DNA from: Sellimonas caecigallum
Lineage (GTDB): Bacteria > Bacillota > Clostridia > Lachnospirales > Lachnospiraceae
Direction of reading: 5' to 3'
Assembly (NCBI RefSeq): GCF_045038405.1
Contig: NZ_CP173660.1
Coordinates: 2,294,001 to 2,358,000, forward strand
Length of the DNA stretch: 64,000 bases
Below, one piece after another: positions 1-8,041 of this stretch. The position numbers and the translations under genes were made by a program. How positions within the stretch are numbered: the first letter of the stretch is position 1; each line of letters opens with the position of its first letter. The notes beneath the pieces were generated by a model. That model saw nothing but the letters and a program-made list of their open reading frames with translations, was not told where the DNA came from and ran no database searches.

Positions 1-1
1 G

Positions 2-454
2 ACATGCCTGGGAAAACAGATACAGTTCCTCGAAGCTCATCCGGAAATAGATTTGGTTGGCTTTTGTACTTTGACAGCTATTCGATGTATGAATCCGGAC
101 AAAGAGGTAACCAAATTTACTTGCTTTAGTATGAAGGGAGCGCCAAAGCAGCTTCGTATTCCTCATATGACACAGATCGATGGAAATCATTTTGTGATGG
201 GGAAAGTGCCAAACCTTTATGTTGCCAGAACAGATAAGGTAAGAGGGGTTGGCTGGGATGATAATATCAGGATGTTGGATCATCAGGATTTCTTCTGGCG
301 GGCAGCGGGAAATATGGTTTCTGTTATTGCTCTGGGAACAGCGGTATTTCACTATCATAATCCTTTCCAACGACAATATCAGAAATACAGACAGGATGTG
401 GAAAAGGACAGAGAATATATATCACAAAAGAGAATAGGTAAGTTACAAAAGTAG
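2..454 (+). CDS. Glycosyltransferase family 2-like protein, C-terminal part (5' end outside window)
   Basis: The open frame enters from the left edge and ends at 454, so only the last 150 residues are visible. The segment 'FLEAHPEIDLVG' near the edge resembles the donor-binding part of family 2 glycosyltransferases, where the list of already used positions is followed by a hydrophobic strand. 'DHQDFFWRAAG' further on fits the acceptor-side acidic motif. The tail is basic and probably lies at the membrane face. It would transfer a sugar to a cell-surface glycan, but the substrate cannot be read. The first in-frame start-like codon (TTG at 53) is internal, not a true start. A LicD or fukutin-associated transferase is an alternative. 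Confidence 0.55.
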   Translation, partial: TCLGKQIQFLEAHPEIDLVGFCTLTAIRCMNPDKEVTKFTCFSMKGAPKQLRIPHMTQIDGNHFVMGKVPNLYVARTDKVRGVGWDDNIRMLDHQDFFWRAAGNMVSVIALGTAVFHYHNPFQRQYQKYRQDVEKDREYISQKRIGKLQK

Positions 455-645
455 AAGAGAGTTCCTGCATACAATATTCAGTACACAGTATGCACGAACG
501 CGGTTTGCCAGTAGATTACGGGGAAAATTCGGCAAGATGTTAGAAAATCTTTATCATATGTAATCCATGGAATGACGAATGACATGCAGATATAAAAGGA
601 CAACTTTACAGATAATTACAAATGCACAAAGCGAGGAGGAGTGAA

Positions 646-1380
646 ATGTATACAAATATTATTATTAAAGTCATAGAATACAATTCCTTGACAATACTTG
701 CTTTTAATATATTGGCTATAGTGTGTAATTACCTATATGGGAAAGCGAAGCATCGCAAAAAGGGGAAAAAGGTAAGAATTATATCTCTGTTTATGGGAAT
801 CGCTTTTTTCACTATAGTGTGCAACAGTATCGGATATGAATTAGGACGTCGACAAACGATAAATCTTATCCTGGTTTTTAATCTGCTTTGTATCTTAGCA
901 ATTATTCTAACGGCAGGTATATATATTGGTGCAGAAAAAGATGCAAAATACGGGGTCATGCGTTTTTTTGGTACATTTATGTGTGGTTACATGATATGCA
1001 GAATTATATTTTATATAATGAATCGTCAGTCAATTAGTGTAATTATTTCATCGCTTGCTTTAATCATTTTTGGATTATATAGAATATATTTTATGACAGA
1101 AGAGAGTTTAATATTGCGTTTTCGAAAATACAGGAAAGAACTCCATGAAGAAATGGAAGAATTCGATAAAGAACTAGAAGAAAAAGCTCAGAAAAGGATA
1201 GAAACTATGCCGGATTATAATGAGAGCAATAAAAAAGCGAAAGACGAGATTGACTGTGGCTTTACGTATGACGGAGAGTTTGTATTTGTTACCAAGGCAT
1301 TTGTTGATGTATATATGTCCCCAGATGGAAGATATTTTAAGCGTGGATTTGGCGGGAAATTATATGAAGTTTTTAAATAA
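646..1380 (+). CDS. Unrecognised polytopic membrane protein with charged cytoplasmic tail
   Basis: I do not recognise a family. The 244-residue product has about five hydrophobic segments in the first 160 residues, then a Glu/Lys-rich helix of about 50 residues that looks like a coiled coil, and a short C-terminal part with aromatic and Gly residues ('YMSPDGRYFKRGFGG'). I chose the ATG at 646 because GAGGAG lies 6-7 bases upstream; the ATG at 622 has no ribosome site. The gene is A+T-rich like its neighbours and stands alone between two intergenic gaps. It could be an accessory gene of the surface polysaccharide region to its left, but nothing shows that. Confidence 0.5.
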   Translation: MYTNIIIKVIEYNSLTILAFNILAIVCNYLYGKAKHRKKGKKVRIISLFMGIAFFTIVCNSIGYELGRRQTINLILVFNLLCILAIILTAGIYIGAEKDAKYGVMRFFGTFMCGYMICRIIFYIMNRQSISVIISSLALIIFGLYRIYFMTEESLILRFRKYRKELHEEMEEFDKELEEKAQKRIETMPDYNESNKKAKDEIDCGFTYDGEFVFVTKAFVDVYMSPDGRYFKRGFGGKLYEVFK

Positions 1381-1456
1381 TGCTTCAGGCAGTATAAAAC
1401 AGCTCGGGAATTTATGATAAAATCATAGTATTAAAAAAAAACGGAGGACGAAAGAG

Positions 1457-2002
1457 ATGACGTTATCACAGGAAGATGGACAGTTATATTATAAGCTTTG
1501 GATGCCGCTGCTTGATTTCGTAAACAGAACATATGGGGTAAACAAAAAATTGAAAAGTATGGCGGAAGCAAAAAATCTGGATCCTGTAGAAGTAAAAGAA
1601 GTTGCAAATAAACTTTGGTCAGAGATAGCGATCATAGACCGGTACATAAAAGAAAACCCGGAACTCCCGCAGGAACATAAGGACATTATTCAGGGGTGGA
1701 AACGGAGGATCCAGGGAAAGTTTATCATGGAACGGCATCTGAAAAAGGGTACAATCTTTATATCCATGGAGGATGAACAAGTATACCAGGTCAGCGGTAT
1801 TATATCGAGCTGGGAAGAAATGTTTTACGGGGCGCCGATGCCTCTGATAGTCGAGGCAACGTTTATTCCATTCCGTGATGTGATCATATCAGACGGACTT
1901 GTTATGCCATACAACATCATGATCGGAGGCGGAATGAAACGGACGCTTAAGGATGTGTATATGGCTGCGAAAAAGAGTGGACAGATCCATCGTTCTCTTT
2001 GA
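1457..2002 (+). CDS. Conserved hypothetical cytoplasmic protein
   Basis: The 181-residue soluble protein begins at an ATG with a strong CGGAGGA site eight bases upstream. The N-terminal 90 residues look helical and charged. The C-terminal half reads as a small beta-rich domain with 'GTIFISMEDEQVYQVSG' and 'PFRDVIISDGLVMPYNI'. No catalytic motif stands out. Proteins with this type of C-terminal half are often found next to SEC-C-type or uncharacterised clostridial genes, but I cannot name the family with confidence. It is followed after 75 bases by the small peptide gene at 2078, so the two could share a transcript. Confidence 0.5.
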   Translation: MTLSQEDGQLYYKLWMPLLDFVNRTYGVNKKLKSMAEAKNLDPVEVKEVANKLWSEIAIIDRYIKENPELPQEHKDIIQGWKRRIQGKFIMERHLKKGTIFISMEDEQVYQVSGIISSWEEMFYGAPMPLIVEATFIPFRDVIISDGLVMPYNIMIGGGMKRTLKDVYMAAKKSGQIHRSL

Positions 2003-2077
2003 GAGTGACATTGAGTAAGAAAAACATAAGAAATTACAGGTCAAAGGGCCTTTTCTTGATTTGGGAGGCGGGATAGA

Positions 2078-2236
2078 ATGAAAAAGAAATGGAAAGAGCC
2101 TGAAATTTTGGTACAGAAATTTGTTCCAAATGAATATGTGTCGGCATGTGGAATTTTAGGAGATGGGTCAACGGGGCGAAGGAATGTGTGCGTGAAATCG
2201 ATAAGTCCCCATGGGGATATCATTATCATTTCATAG
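2078..2236 (+). CDS. Small peptide with NEYVSACG leader-like motif (possible orphan RiPP precursor)
   Basis: A 52-residue peptide starts at an ATG with GGGAGG about ten bases upstream. The sequence 'MKKKWKEPEILVQKF' followed by P-NEYVSACG (residues 18-25) matches the start of the 132-residue precursor-like protein at 14457, with the shared motif at exactly the same positions and a shared Pro8 and Phe15. The remaining 27 residues ('ILGDGSTGRRNV' to the C-terminal IIIIS) are not alike. It has three Cys-free stretches and one further Cys at 38, and ends in Ser. It is likely a leader-plus-core peptide or a shortened member of the same family. No maturation gene lies beside it; the nearest are 7-13 kb to the right. 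Confidence 0.6.
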   Translation: MKKKWKEPEILVQKFVPNEYVSACGILGDGSTGRRNVCVKSISPHGDIIIIS

Positions 2237-2309
2237 ACGTCACGAATCATTCCTGATAGTATTTTTGACCTATAGTTTAACGTTAAATTTACCCATTTAC
2301 ATACCTTTG

Positions 2310-2347
2310 GGCTGCAATGATTGACCGCTTGGCTGATCATTGCAGCC
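2310..2347. terminator. Perfect 12-bp inverted repeat between converging genes
   Basis: GGCTGCAATGAT and its exact complement flank a 14-base loop between the peptide gene at 2078 (plus strand) and rsgI (minus strand). The position between converging genes suggests a terminator for the plus-strand transcript, but the T-run is weak. Two more hairpins follow, GGAGCG/CGCTCC at 2374-2390 and a perfect 9-bp repeat GGAAACAGC/GCTGTTTCC at 2428-2459 that spans the end of rsgI. Confidence 0.5.
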
Positions 2348-2435
2348 TCTTGACCTTTCAGGGGGAAAAGCTGTGGAGCGGCGTACGCTCCATGCGCAAC
2401 ATACACCGCTATGAGCTGACAACCCGTGGAAACAG

Positions 2436-3287
2436 CTAGTCTTCATAACTGCTGTTTCCATCAGTATCTGCTTCATAACCAGAATCATTGCTGTTGTCAT
2501 TTCCGTAATTTGAATTACCGCTATTATCGTTTTGATAATTAGAATCGTTGTTGGAGGAAGAAGGCTGCTGTACCGGCTGAGAAGAAGGAGTCTCAGGTTG
2601 GGGCTTGTCGGATGGTGTGTCTTCGGCCGGTTCAGGTGTATCCGGAGCAGGGATAGTAATTGTCTGAGGCTCCGTAAGTGTTTGTTCAGCGTCGTCATCA
2701 GGAAGTTCCGCCACAATTTCTATAGTAATGGACTTATCTTTCAGATAGTTATTTAAATAAGTCTGCAGTTCCTCTTCTGTTTGTGAATTCCAATCTTTAT
2801 TTTCCGAATCAGCCAAAAGCAGGATTTGTCCGCCTTCAGAAAGGAAATCTTTTTGTATTGCCAGAGCTGTAAGCTCGGAAGTAACAGTTTCTTTGTCTTT
2901 TCCTTTATACTCATAGCCGTCTATAAGCGTCTTACCGTCCGAATTTCGTCCGCTCAGATCTAATACACGTCCGGAACGGCTAAGTGTGAGTTCTATTTCC
3001 GGATTGATCTGCATCTGAACGGTTCCGTATGGTCGGAAGATGTATTGATATTCATATACGCCGAATACGAGCAGGGAAATGCAGGCTGCCATGCTGGCAG
3101 CAAATGTGATAATGTGACGGTGCTGCCGTTTCTTCTCGTCGGGATATTTTAGAGGAATAATGTTGGTAACGACATCTCCGGTCTGGTAACCGTGGTTAGC
3201 AGCTTTTATGAAACGTCCGTCATCGGACAGAAGGACCGCATATGCACTGTGAACTTCCATTACTAGATAAGATGTATCTTTTTTCAT
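2436..3287 (-). CDS. rsgI: RsgI-type anti-sigma factor with extracellular sensor domain
   Basis: The 283-residue protein is a single-pass membrane anti-sigma factor expected to hold SigI inactive. Residues 1-50 form the cytoplasmic RsgI N-domain ('DTSYLVMEVHSAYAVLLSDDG'), a hydrophobic span follows near residues 62-82, and the outer domain carries 'INPEIELTLSRSGRV' and 'GRNSDGKTLIDGY'. A Pro/Ser/Thr linker and an Asn/Asp/Ser/Tyr-rich tail fill the last 90 residues, as in RsgI proteins that expose a variable sensing tail. I prefer the second Met (3287) because GGAG sits six bases before it; the ATG at 3299 lacks a site. It follows sigI by under 40 bases and is likely cotranscribed and autoregulated by SigI. 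Confidence 0.85.
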   Translation of the reverse strand: MKKDTSYLVMEVHSAYAVLLSDDGRFIKAANHGYQTGDVVTNIIPLKYPDEKKRQHRHIITFAASMAACISLLVFGVYEYQYIFRPYGTVQMQINPEIELTLSRSGRVLDLSGRNSDGKTLIDGYEYKGKDKETVTSELTALAIQKDFLSEGGQILLLADSENKDWNSQTEEELQTYLNNYLKDKSITIEIVAELPDDDAEQTLTEPQTITIPAPDTPEPAEDTPSDKPQPETPSSQPVQQPSSSNNDSNYQNDNSGNSNYGNDNSNDSGYEADTDGNSSYED

Positions 3288-3324
3288 TTTTGACTCCATT
3301 TCTGTTATGGTTCATCGGTTTTTG

Positions 3325-4041
3325 TTAAGGGGACAGATGATAGAGATGTCCGCGGATGATTTCATATCCATTAGTAAATGCAAGCAAAATTGCAATCAGA
3401 TATTTCCGGTGCCTTTCTATTGTTTTTTTATCTACTCCAGAGTGTTGTACAAGAGCTGTTATCGGAAGTTTTTTTGTATGTAGCATCTCATTAAGAAGAT
3501 CCGGATTTTGTTTTGCGGCGGACAGGACTTTTTCACAGGCCTGTAAAGTTCGCTTCTGCCTTGGACAGTTGTCTGCCACCTCAGAAAAAGAAATTCCAAA
3601 CGTAAGAAGCTGTCTTTCGAATTCTTCGATTTCTTCTTTTGCTGCGGCACGCTGGTGTGTCATTTCGATTTCATTTTTAGGATCCTCCAGATGGTCGATT
3701 TTCAGAGTATCTTCTTCGTCGTCCTGCAAAGGCTCGTGGAGGGAAACTACTTTTGCATGCCGCTTTTCTTTTCTGTAATAATCGATCAGCCGGTTGCGTA
3801 TACCACGGGATGCAAATGCGAGAAAAGCTCCTCGCTTCCTTTCATAATTTAAAATCGCTTCGTAAAAGGCAAGCATCACGATGCTTAGTTCTTCGTCCTG
3901 CCCTTCGATGGGGGTCCGTTTAATGAATTTTATTGTTTCAGCACGGATAAACCCCATATACTGACGAATCAAAGCATCTGCCACTTCTGGATCTGTCTTG
4001 GCAGTGTATACTTGATCAGCAAGATCATGCAGTTCATTCAT
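3325..4041 (-). CDS. sigI: RNA polymerase sigma factor SigI
   Basis: This 238-residue sigma factor has the SigI layout: a sigma-70 region 2 ('EELSIVMLAFYEAILNYERKRGAFLAF' split by the -10 recognition helix 'GIRNRLIDYYRKEKR') followed by a SigI-specific C-terminal domain with 'FGISFSEVADNCPRQKRT' and a helix-turn-helix near 'ITALVQHSGVDKKTIERHRKYL'. It directs polymerase to envelope, heat or polysaccharide-sensing genes in Bacillus and clostridia. A strong AGGAGG site precedes the start. The rsgI gene is immediately downstream, and a SigI-like promoter at 4063-4095 points to autoregulation. Confidence in the family is high; the signal sensed is unknown. Confidence 0.9.
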   Translation of the reverse strand: MNELHDLADQVYTAKTDPEVADALIRQYMGFIRAETIKFIKRTPIEGQDEELSIVMLAFYEAILNYERKRGAFLAFASRGIRNRLIDYYRKEKRHAKVVSLHEPLQDDEEDTLKIDHLEDPKNEIEMTHQRAAAKEEIEEFERQLLTFGISFSEVADNCPRQKRTLQACEKVLSAAKQNPDLLNEMLHTKKLPITALVQHSGVDKKTIERHRKYLIAILLAFTNGYEIIRGHLYHLSP

Positions 4042-4062
4042 GAGTAATATCCTCCTATATTA

Positions 4063-4095
4063 TAGAATACGAACTGGAATTTTTATTTTTAGGGT
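4063..4095 (-). promoter_or_regulatory. SigI-like promoter of sigI-rsgI
   Basis: Read on the minus strand, ACCCT is followed after 19 bases by CGTATTCTA, about 20 bases before the sigI ribosome site. SigI promoters of Bacillus and Clostridium have a C-rich ACCCC-like -35 and a CGAA/CGTA-like -10. The same elements at the same spacing occur at 4243-4275 on the other strand, which argues against chance. Confidence 0.65.
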
Positions 4096-4242
4096 CAAAA
4101 CTAAAATATTACACCCATTATATTTTTTCTTTGTTAAAAGCAGGTAATATATATGTTAAACATAGGTAAAATGTAAGACACGAAAAAAATTATCTATTAT
4201 AATAAATGCAGCGGAAAAAAATATAAAAAAATTTTTGTTTCA

Positions 4243-4275
4243 ACCCCGTTTTCCGGATTTTGCTTACGTATTCTA
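4243..4275 (+). promoter_or_regulatory. SigI-like promoter of the lipoprotein-VTC-CotH operon
   Basis: ACCCC at 4243-4247, a 19-base spacer, then CGTATTCTA at 4267-4275, followed 47 bases later by the lipoprotein start. The -10 nonamer is identical to that in front of sigI and the spacing is the same, so both operons are probably driven by SigI. Confidence 0.65.
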
Positions 4276-4321
4276 AATCATAATCAAAAACAAAATCAAA
4301 AGAGTAAAGGAGAAATGAATT

Positions 4322-5257
4322 ATGAAGAAAAAACATTGTATTACGGTGCTTGCAGCAGTATTGACAGTTGGGCTTATGGGAGGAATCCTTGCAGGATGCG
4401 GAAGTAGGAGACAGGTGCAGGAACCGCAGAAACAACAGAGCCAGACAAATGAAAAGAGCGGAGTTATCTGTCTTAAAGTAAATCCGGAAATTGCAGTGTC
4501 TTATGATGAAAACGGAATGGTAACAAAAGTAGAGGGAAGAAACGATGACGGGAAGAAAGTGATTGCCCAATATGAAGGATATGAAGGAAAGGCATGCAGA
4601 GATGTCATCAGTGAACTTGTAGCGAAGATCAACGATGCCGGCTATTTCGTAGAAGAAACAGATCAGGAGAAAAAACAGATCACACTTGAAATAGAAGCCG
4701 GATCCTATCTTCCGGGAGATGATTTTCTGAAAAATATTGTGGCTGGCGTTCAGGAATATACAGCTTCCAAACAGTTGCCGAATTCAGTAGCCGTAGAAGG
4801 GGAAAGCAACTATGGATGGACAAATTACGGTGATACAGATTATGGCCCGGATAATGACGGAGTGACAGACTATAATGATACAGATTACGGCCCGAATAAT
4901 GACGGAGTGACAGACTATAATGATACAGACTACGGCCCGAATAATGACGGAGTGACAGACTATAATGATACAGATTACGGCCCGAATAATGACGGAGTGA
5001 CAGACTATAATGATACGGATTACGGCCCAAACAATGATGGTGTGACGGATTATAATGATACAGACTATGGTACAAATAGTGATGGTGTGACAGATTACAG
5101 TGCTCCGGCACAAAATCCGGCTCCGTCAACACCTGCACCATCAACTGGCGGAGATTCTGGATATGACGATGGAAATTCCGGATATGACGGCGGAAACTCC
5201 GGATATGATGATGGAAATTCCGGATATGACGGCGGAGATTCCGGATATGATGATTAA
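4322..5257 (+). CDS. Lipoprotein with RsgI-like sensor domain and Asp-rich tandem repeats
   Basis: The 311-residue protein starts with a lipoprotein signal ending LAGC (Cys26). Residues about 47-150 are homologous to the outer domain of the RsgI encoded next door: 'VNPEIAVSYDENGMV' and 'GRNDDGKKVIAQYEGYEGK' align with its equivalents. There is no cytoplasmic sigma-binding part. Residues about 165-260 consist of five near-perfect 15-residue repeats (GPNNDGVTDYNDTDY) and one partial one, resembling thrombospondin type 3 or dockerin-like calcium loops. The tail has 7-residue SGYD(D/G)G(N/D) repeats. It would sit outside the membrane and may bind calcium or wall material and modulate RsgI. The next gene overlaps its end, so it leads an operon. 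Confidence 0.7.
   Translation: MKKKHCITVLAAVLTVGLMGGILAGCGSRRQVQEPQKQQSQTNEKSGVICLKVNPEIAVSYDENGMVTKVEGRNDDGKKVIAQYEGYEGKACRDVISELVAKINDAGYFVEETDQEKKQITLEIEAGSYLPGDDFLKNIVAGVQEYTASKQLPNSVAVEGESNYGWTNYGDTDYGPDNDGVTDYNDTDYGPNNDGVTDYNDTDYGPNNDGVTDYNDTDYGPNNDGVTDYNDTDYGPNNDGVTDYNDTDYGTNSDGVTDYSAPAQNPAPSTPAPSTGGDSGYDDGNSGYDGGNSGYDDGNSGYDGGDSGYDD
4841..5098 (+). repeat. 45-bp tandem repeat in lipoprotein gene
   Basis: Five consecutive 45-bp units and a partial sixth encode GPNNDGVTDYNDTDY. Adjacent copies are almost identical at the DNA level (the phrase gacggagtgacagactataa recurs), so copy number may change by slippage or recombination. A second, shorter 21-bp repeat array follows at about 5152-5254. 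Confidence 0.8.
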
Positions 5258-5942
5258 AAAAACACAAAGCATATTCAGACATGAATTAAAACATGTGATT
5301 ACCCCGGCAGAAGACAGGTTGCTTTCAGAACGTCTCGGCAGGCTGTTCCCCCGCGACAGCCATGCCGGGAAGAGGGGAGTATATAATGTGAACAGCCTGT
5401 ATTTTGATACGCCTAACGACAAAGCTCTTGTTGAAAAAATTGCAGGGGTAAGCAGCAGGGAGAAATTTCGGTTGAGATACTACGGAGAAGATCTGACTTT
5501 TTTAAGGTTAGAAAAAAAGATAAAAAAAGGCGGGTTATGTTCAAAACGGAGCGCCAATCTCACTTATGAACAGGCGGCAAGCTTGCTTGCGGGGGAAATT
5601 GCATTTCTTCTCGAGAGCGAAGATCCTCTTTTGATTGAGCTGTACAGCAAGATGAAAGGGGAACTCCTGAGACCAAAAACGATCGTAAGATACGAAAGAG
5701 AAGCATTTACATATATGCCGGGCAACGTGCGCATCACATTAGATCGGAAGCTTCATACAGGGCTTTACAACCTGGATTTTTTGAATACCAAAAGACGGTA
5801 TATAGCTGCTGCGCCGGGCCACACTGTACTTGAAGTAAAATATGATGCTTTTTTACCGGATATTGTAAAGATGTCGGTGCAGATGCCGGATAGAAAGACA
5901 GGGGCATACTCCAAATATGCGGTGTGCCGAAAATATGATTGA
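5247..5942 (+). CDS. VTC-domain polyphosphate polymerase-like protein
   Basis: The 231-residue protein matches the tunnel-fold VTC domain: 'FRHELKHVI' at the start, 'SLYFDT', 'KFRLRYYG', 'LRLEKKIKKGGLCSKR', 'KTIVRYEREAF' and 'LEVKYD' provide the basic and acidic residues lining the catalytic tunnel that polymerises phosphate from ATP in the eukaryotic enzyme. The start at 5247 (or 5250) lies inside the end of the lipoprotein gene, a GGAG site lies nine bases upstream, and the overlap suggests translational coupling. In Firmicutes this family is repeatedly found with DUF4956 and CotH genes, as here. Whether the product is polyphosphate or another phosphorylated envelope polymer is not established. 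Confidence 0.8.
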   Translation: MMIKKTQSIFRHELKHVITPAEDRLLSERLGRLFPRDSHAGKRGVYNVNSLYFDTPNDKALVEKIAGVSSREKFRLRYYGEDLTFLRLEKKIKKGGLCSKRSANLTYEQAASLLAGEIAFLLESEDPLLIELYSKMKGELLRPKTIVRYEREAFTYMPGNVRITLDRKLHTGLYNLDFLNTKRRYIAAAPGHTVLEVKYDAFLPDIVKMSVQMPDRKTGAYSKYAVCRKYD

Positions 5943-5960
5943 CGAAAGGTAAATAAGAGT

Positions 5961-6632
5961 ATGACATTTCAGGATATCTTTAAATCCAGTTTTTTGGAAC
6001 ATGCAAACGCAGTACCGATTCTGGATATGACGTTGGCCCTTATCCTCGCATTTGCTCTTGGGCTGTTCATTTTCTTTATATATAAAAAAAGTTACTGTGG
6101 ACTGATGTATTCCGCTTCTTTTGGAGTGACGCTCATAGCGCTTACATTGATCACAACCCTTTTGATTCTGGCTGTGACAAGCAATATCGTACTTTCACTT
6201 GGTATGGTAGGTGCACTTTCAATTGTCAGATTCCGGACTGCGATTAAGGAGCCGATGGATATCGCGTTCCTTTTTTGGAGCATTGCGGCGGGGATTGTTT
6301 TGGCGGCAGGTTTTCTGCCTCTTGCGGTATTTGGCAGCATGTTCATTGGAATTATACTTCTGGTATTTTCAGGAAGAAAAAATCTGGAGCGTCCTTATAT
6401 CTTGGTAGTACATTGTCAGACAGACTCCCAGGAAAAAGAGGTGGAGCAGTATGTTAAAAGTCATGTAAAAGGACTTAAGCTGAAAAGCAAATCTGTATCG
6501 CCTGGGTGTATTGAATTAAATTATGAAGTACGTTTTAAAGAAGGGGAGTCGTCCTTCGTCAATGCAGTTGCTGAAATTGAAGGTGTGACGCAGACAGTAC
6601 TTGTTTCTTACAATGGAGATTATATGGGGTAG
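5961..6632 (+). CDS. DUF4956 membrane protein
   Basis: The 223-residue protein has about four hydrophobic segments between residues 15 and 145, including the characteristic 'SLGMVGALSIVRFRTAIKEP' loop of DUF4956, and a soluble C-terminal domain of about 80 residues with a ferredoxin-like alternation of strands and helices. The biochemical role is unknown. It lies 18 bases after the VTC gene and five bases before cotH, the usual arrangement of this three-gene set, so the products probably act together at the membrane, perhaps exporting or anchoring the polymer made by the VTC protein. Confidence 0.8.
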   Translation: MTFQDIFKSSFLEHANAVPILDMTLALILAFALGLFIFFIYKKSYCGLMYSASFGVTLIALTLITTLLILAVTSNIVLSLGMVGALSIVRFRTAIKEPMDIAFLFWSIAAGIVLAAGFLPLAVFGSMFIGIILLVFSGRKNLERPYILVVHCQTDSQEKEVEQYVKSHVKGLKLKSKSVSPGCIELNYEVRFKEGESSFVNAVAEIEGVTQTVLVSYNGDYMG

Positions 6633-6637
6633 CAAAT

Positions 6638-8041
6638 ATGCTGAAGCATAGATATATTGATATTATCTGTATCAGTACTGCTGTTGCAGCTTGCATTCTC
6701 ACAGTTTTGTTTTTGTGCGGAGAAAGGTTGGGGATACGTCCGGCAAGTTCTGTACCAGATTACGCATCGCGTCTTTTTGATAACAGCTATGTACATTTGA
6801 TTGATATAAAAATCAATGATTGGGAAAGATTTCTCGAAACGGCGTCAGAGGAAGAGTATACAGAATGTGATGTAGAGATTGACGGGGAATTATTTTCTTC
6901 CATCGGATTGCGTGCCAAAGGAAACAATTCTCTTAGACTTGTAGAAGAATATGGGCTGGATCGGTATAGCCTGAAGTTGGAATTTGACCATTTTCAGGAT
7001 GGCAATACATATTATGGGCTGGACAAGTTCTCGTTGGATTCGTCATATCAGGATAATAGCTATATGAAAAATTACCTGGCTTATGACATGATGGCATATA
7101 TGGGAGTGCCTGCGCCTTTGTGCAGCTATACAGAAGTAACAGTGAATGGAAAAGCTTGGGGGTTGTTTTTGGTGGTGGAAGAGCCGGAAGAGGCTTTCGC
7201 CAGACGTAATTATGGGACGGATCACGGTCAGCTTTACAAGCCGGACTACCGTTCTTTGGAAGAAGAAAATCGAGATGTGGCACTGCAATATATATCAGAT
7301 GATCCGGCAGATTACGATAATATTTTTCGCAATGCAAAATTCAATGTAAAAGAAGAGGATAAAAAAAGATTGATCCAGTCATTGCGGACTCTGTCAGAAG
7401 GTAAGGATCTGGAGCTGGCAGTAAATGTGGATGAAGTGTTTCGCTATTTTGTCGTGCAGGTGTTTGTTGTAAACCTGGACAGCTATCTGGGACGTACAGG
7501 ACACAATTATTTTCTGTACGAAAAAGACGGACTGATCAGTATGCTTCCCTGGGACTACAATCTTGCGTTTGCCACCTACTCTCTAGGGATGCCGAATCCA
7601 ATCAATGACGCAGAGCTTTATGTCAACTATCCGATCGATACTCCCGGATCCGGAGAGATTATGATGAACCGGCCCCTATATCATAATCTTATGAAACAAG
7701 ACAAATATTTTTCAAAGTATCATACTTATTTTAGTGACTTTATCAAGGGATATTTTGAAAATGGACGTTTTGAAAAAAAGATTGCCAGTACAATAAAGAT
7801 GATTGCCCCGTATGTGAAAAAAGATGCGACAGCGTTCTGCTCTTATGAGGATTTTCTAACCGGGGCAGAGACCATTGGAAAATTTTGCTTACTTCGTGCA
7901 GAAAGTGTCAGAGCACAGCTGGAAGGAAAGATTCCATCCACCATACGAGGGCAGCAGAAAGATACGGAAAGCCGCGTAGATGCGTCGGACATCTGGCTGC
8001 CGGATATGGGAGAAATTGCGGATTTAGAGAAAGGCATGTAA
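6638..8041 (+). CDS. cotH: CotH-family protein kinase, membrane-anchored
   Basis: The 467-residue protein has one N-terminal membrane segment (residues 9-29) followed by an extracellular CotH kinase domain. Recognisable parts are 'RAKGNNSLR', the 'YGLDKFSLDSSYQDNSYMK' turn, 'AWGLFLVVEEPEEAFARRNYG' and the metal/ATP region 'YEKDGLISMLPWDYNLAF'. CotH of Bacillus phosphorylates spore-coat Ser residues; vegetative homologues are found with VTC and DUF4956 genes. A GGGG-type site overlaps the end of the DUF4956 gene. Being downstream of a SigI-like promoter, this protein would be part of a SigI envelope response. Substrates are unknown; the Asp/Ser/Tyr-rich lipoprotein at the head of the operon is a possible one. 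Confidence 0.8.
   Translation: MLKHRYIDIICISTAVAACILTVLFLCGERLGIRPASSVPDYASRLFDNSYVHLIDIKINDWERFLETASEEEYTECDVEIDGELFSSIGLRAKGNNSLRLVEEYGLDRYSLKLEFDHFQDGNTYYGLDKFSLDSSYQDNSYMKNYLAYDMMAYMGVPAPLCSYTEVTVNGKAWGLFLVVEEPEEAFARRNYGTDHGQLYKPDYRSLEEENRDVALQYISDDPADYDNIFRNAKFNVKEEDKKRLIQSLRTLSEGKDLELAVNVDEVFRYFVVQVFVVNLDSYLGRTGHNYFLYEKDGLISMLPWDYNLAFATYSLGMPNPINDAELYVNYPIDTPGSGEIMMNRPLYHNLMKQDKYFSKYHTYFSDFIKGYFENGRFEKKIASTIKMIAPYVKKDATAFCSYEDFLTGAETIGKFCLLRAESVRAQLEGKIPSTIRGQQKDTESRVDASDIWLPDMGEIADLEKGM

Noticed and set aside
4841..5098. CRISPR-like regularly spaced repeats
   Set aside because: The 45-bp units are contiguous, in frame and encode an amino-acid repeat; there are no unique spacers. The same applies to the arrays at 24643-27370 and 27607-27845.
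4680..5282. Long minus-strand His/Tyr-rich frames opposite the lipoprotein repeats
   Set aside because: They mirror the tandem repeat on the other strand and have no start signals.
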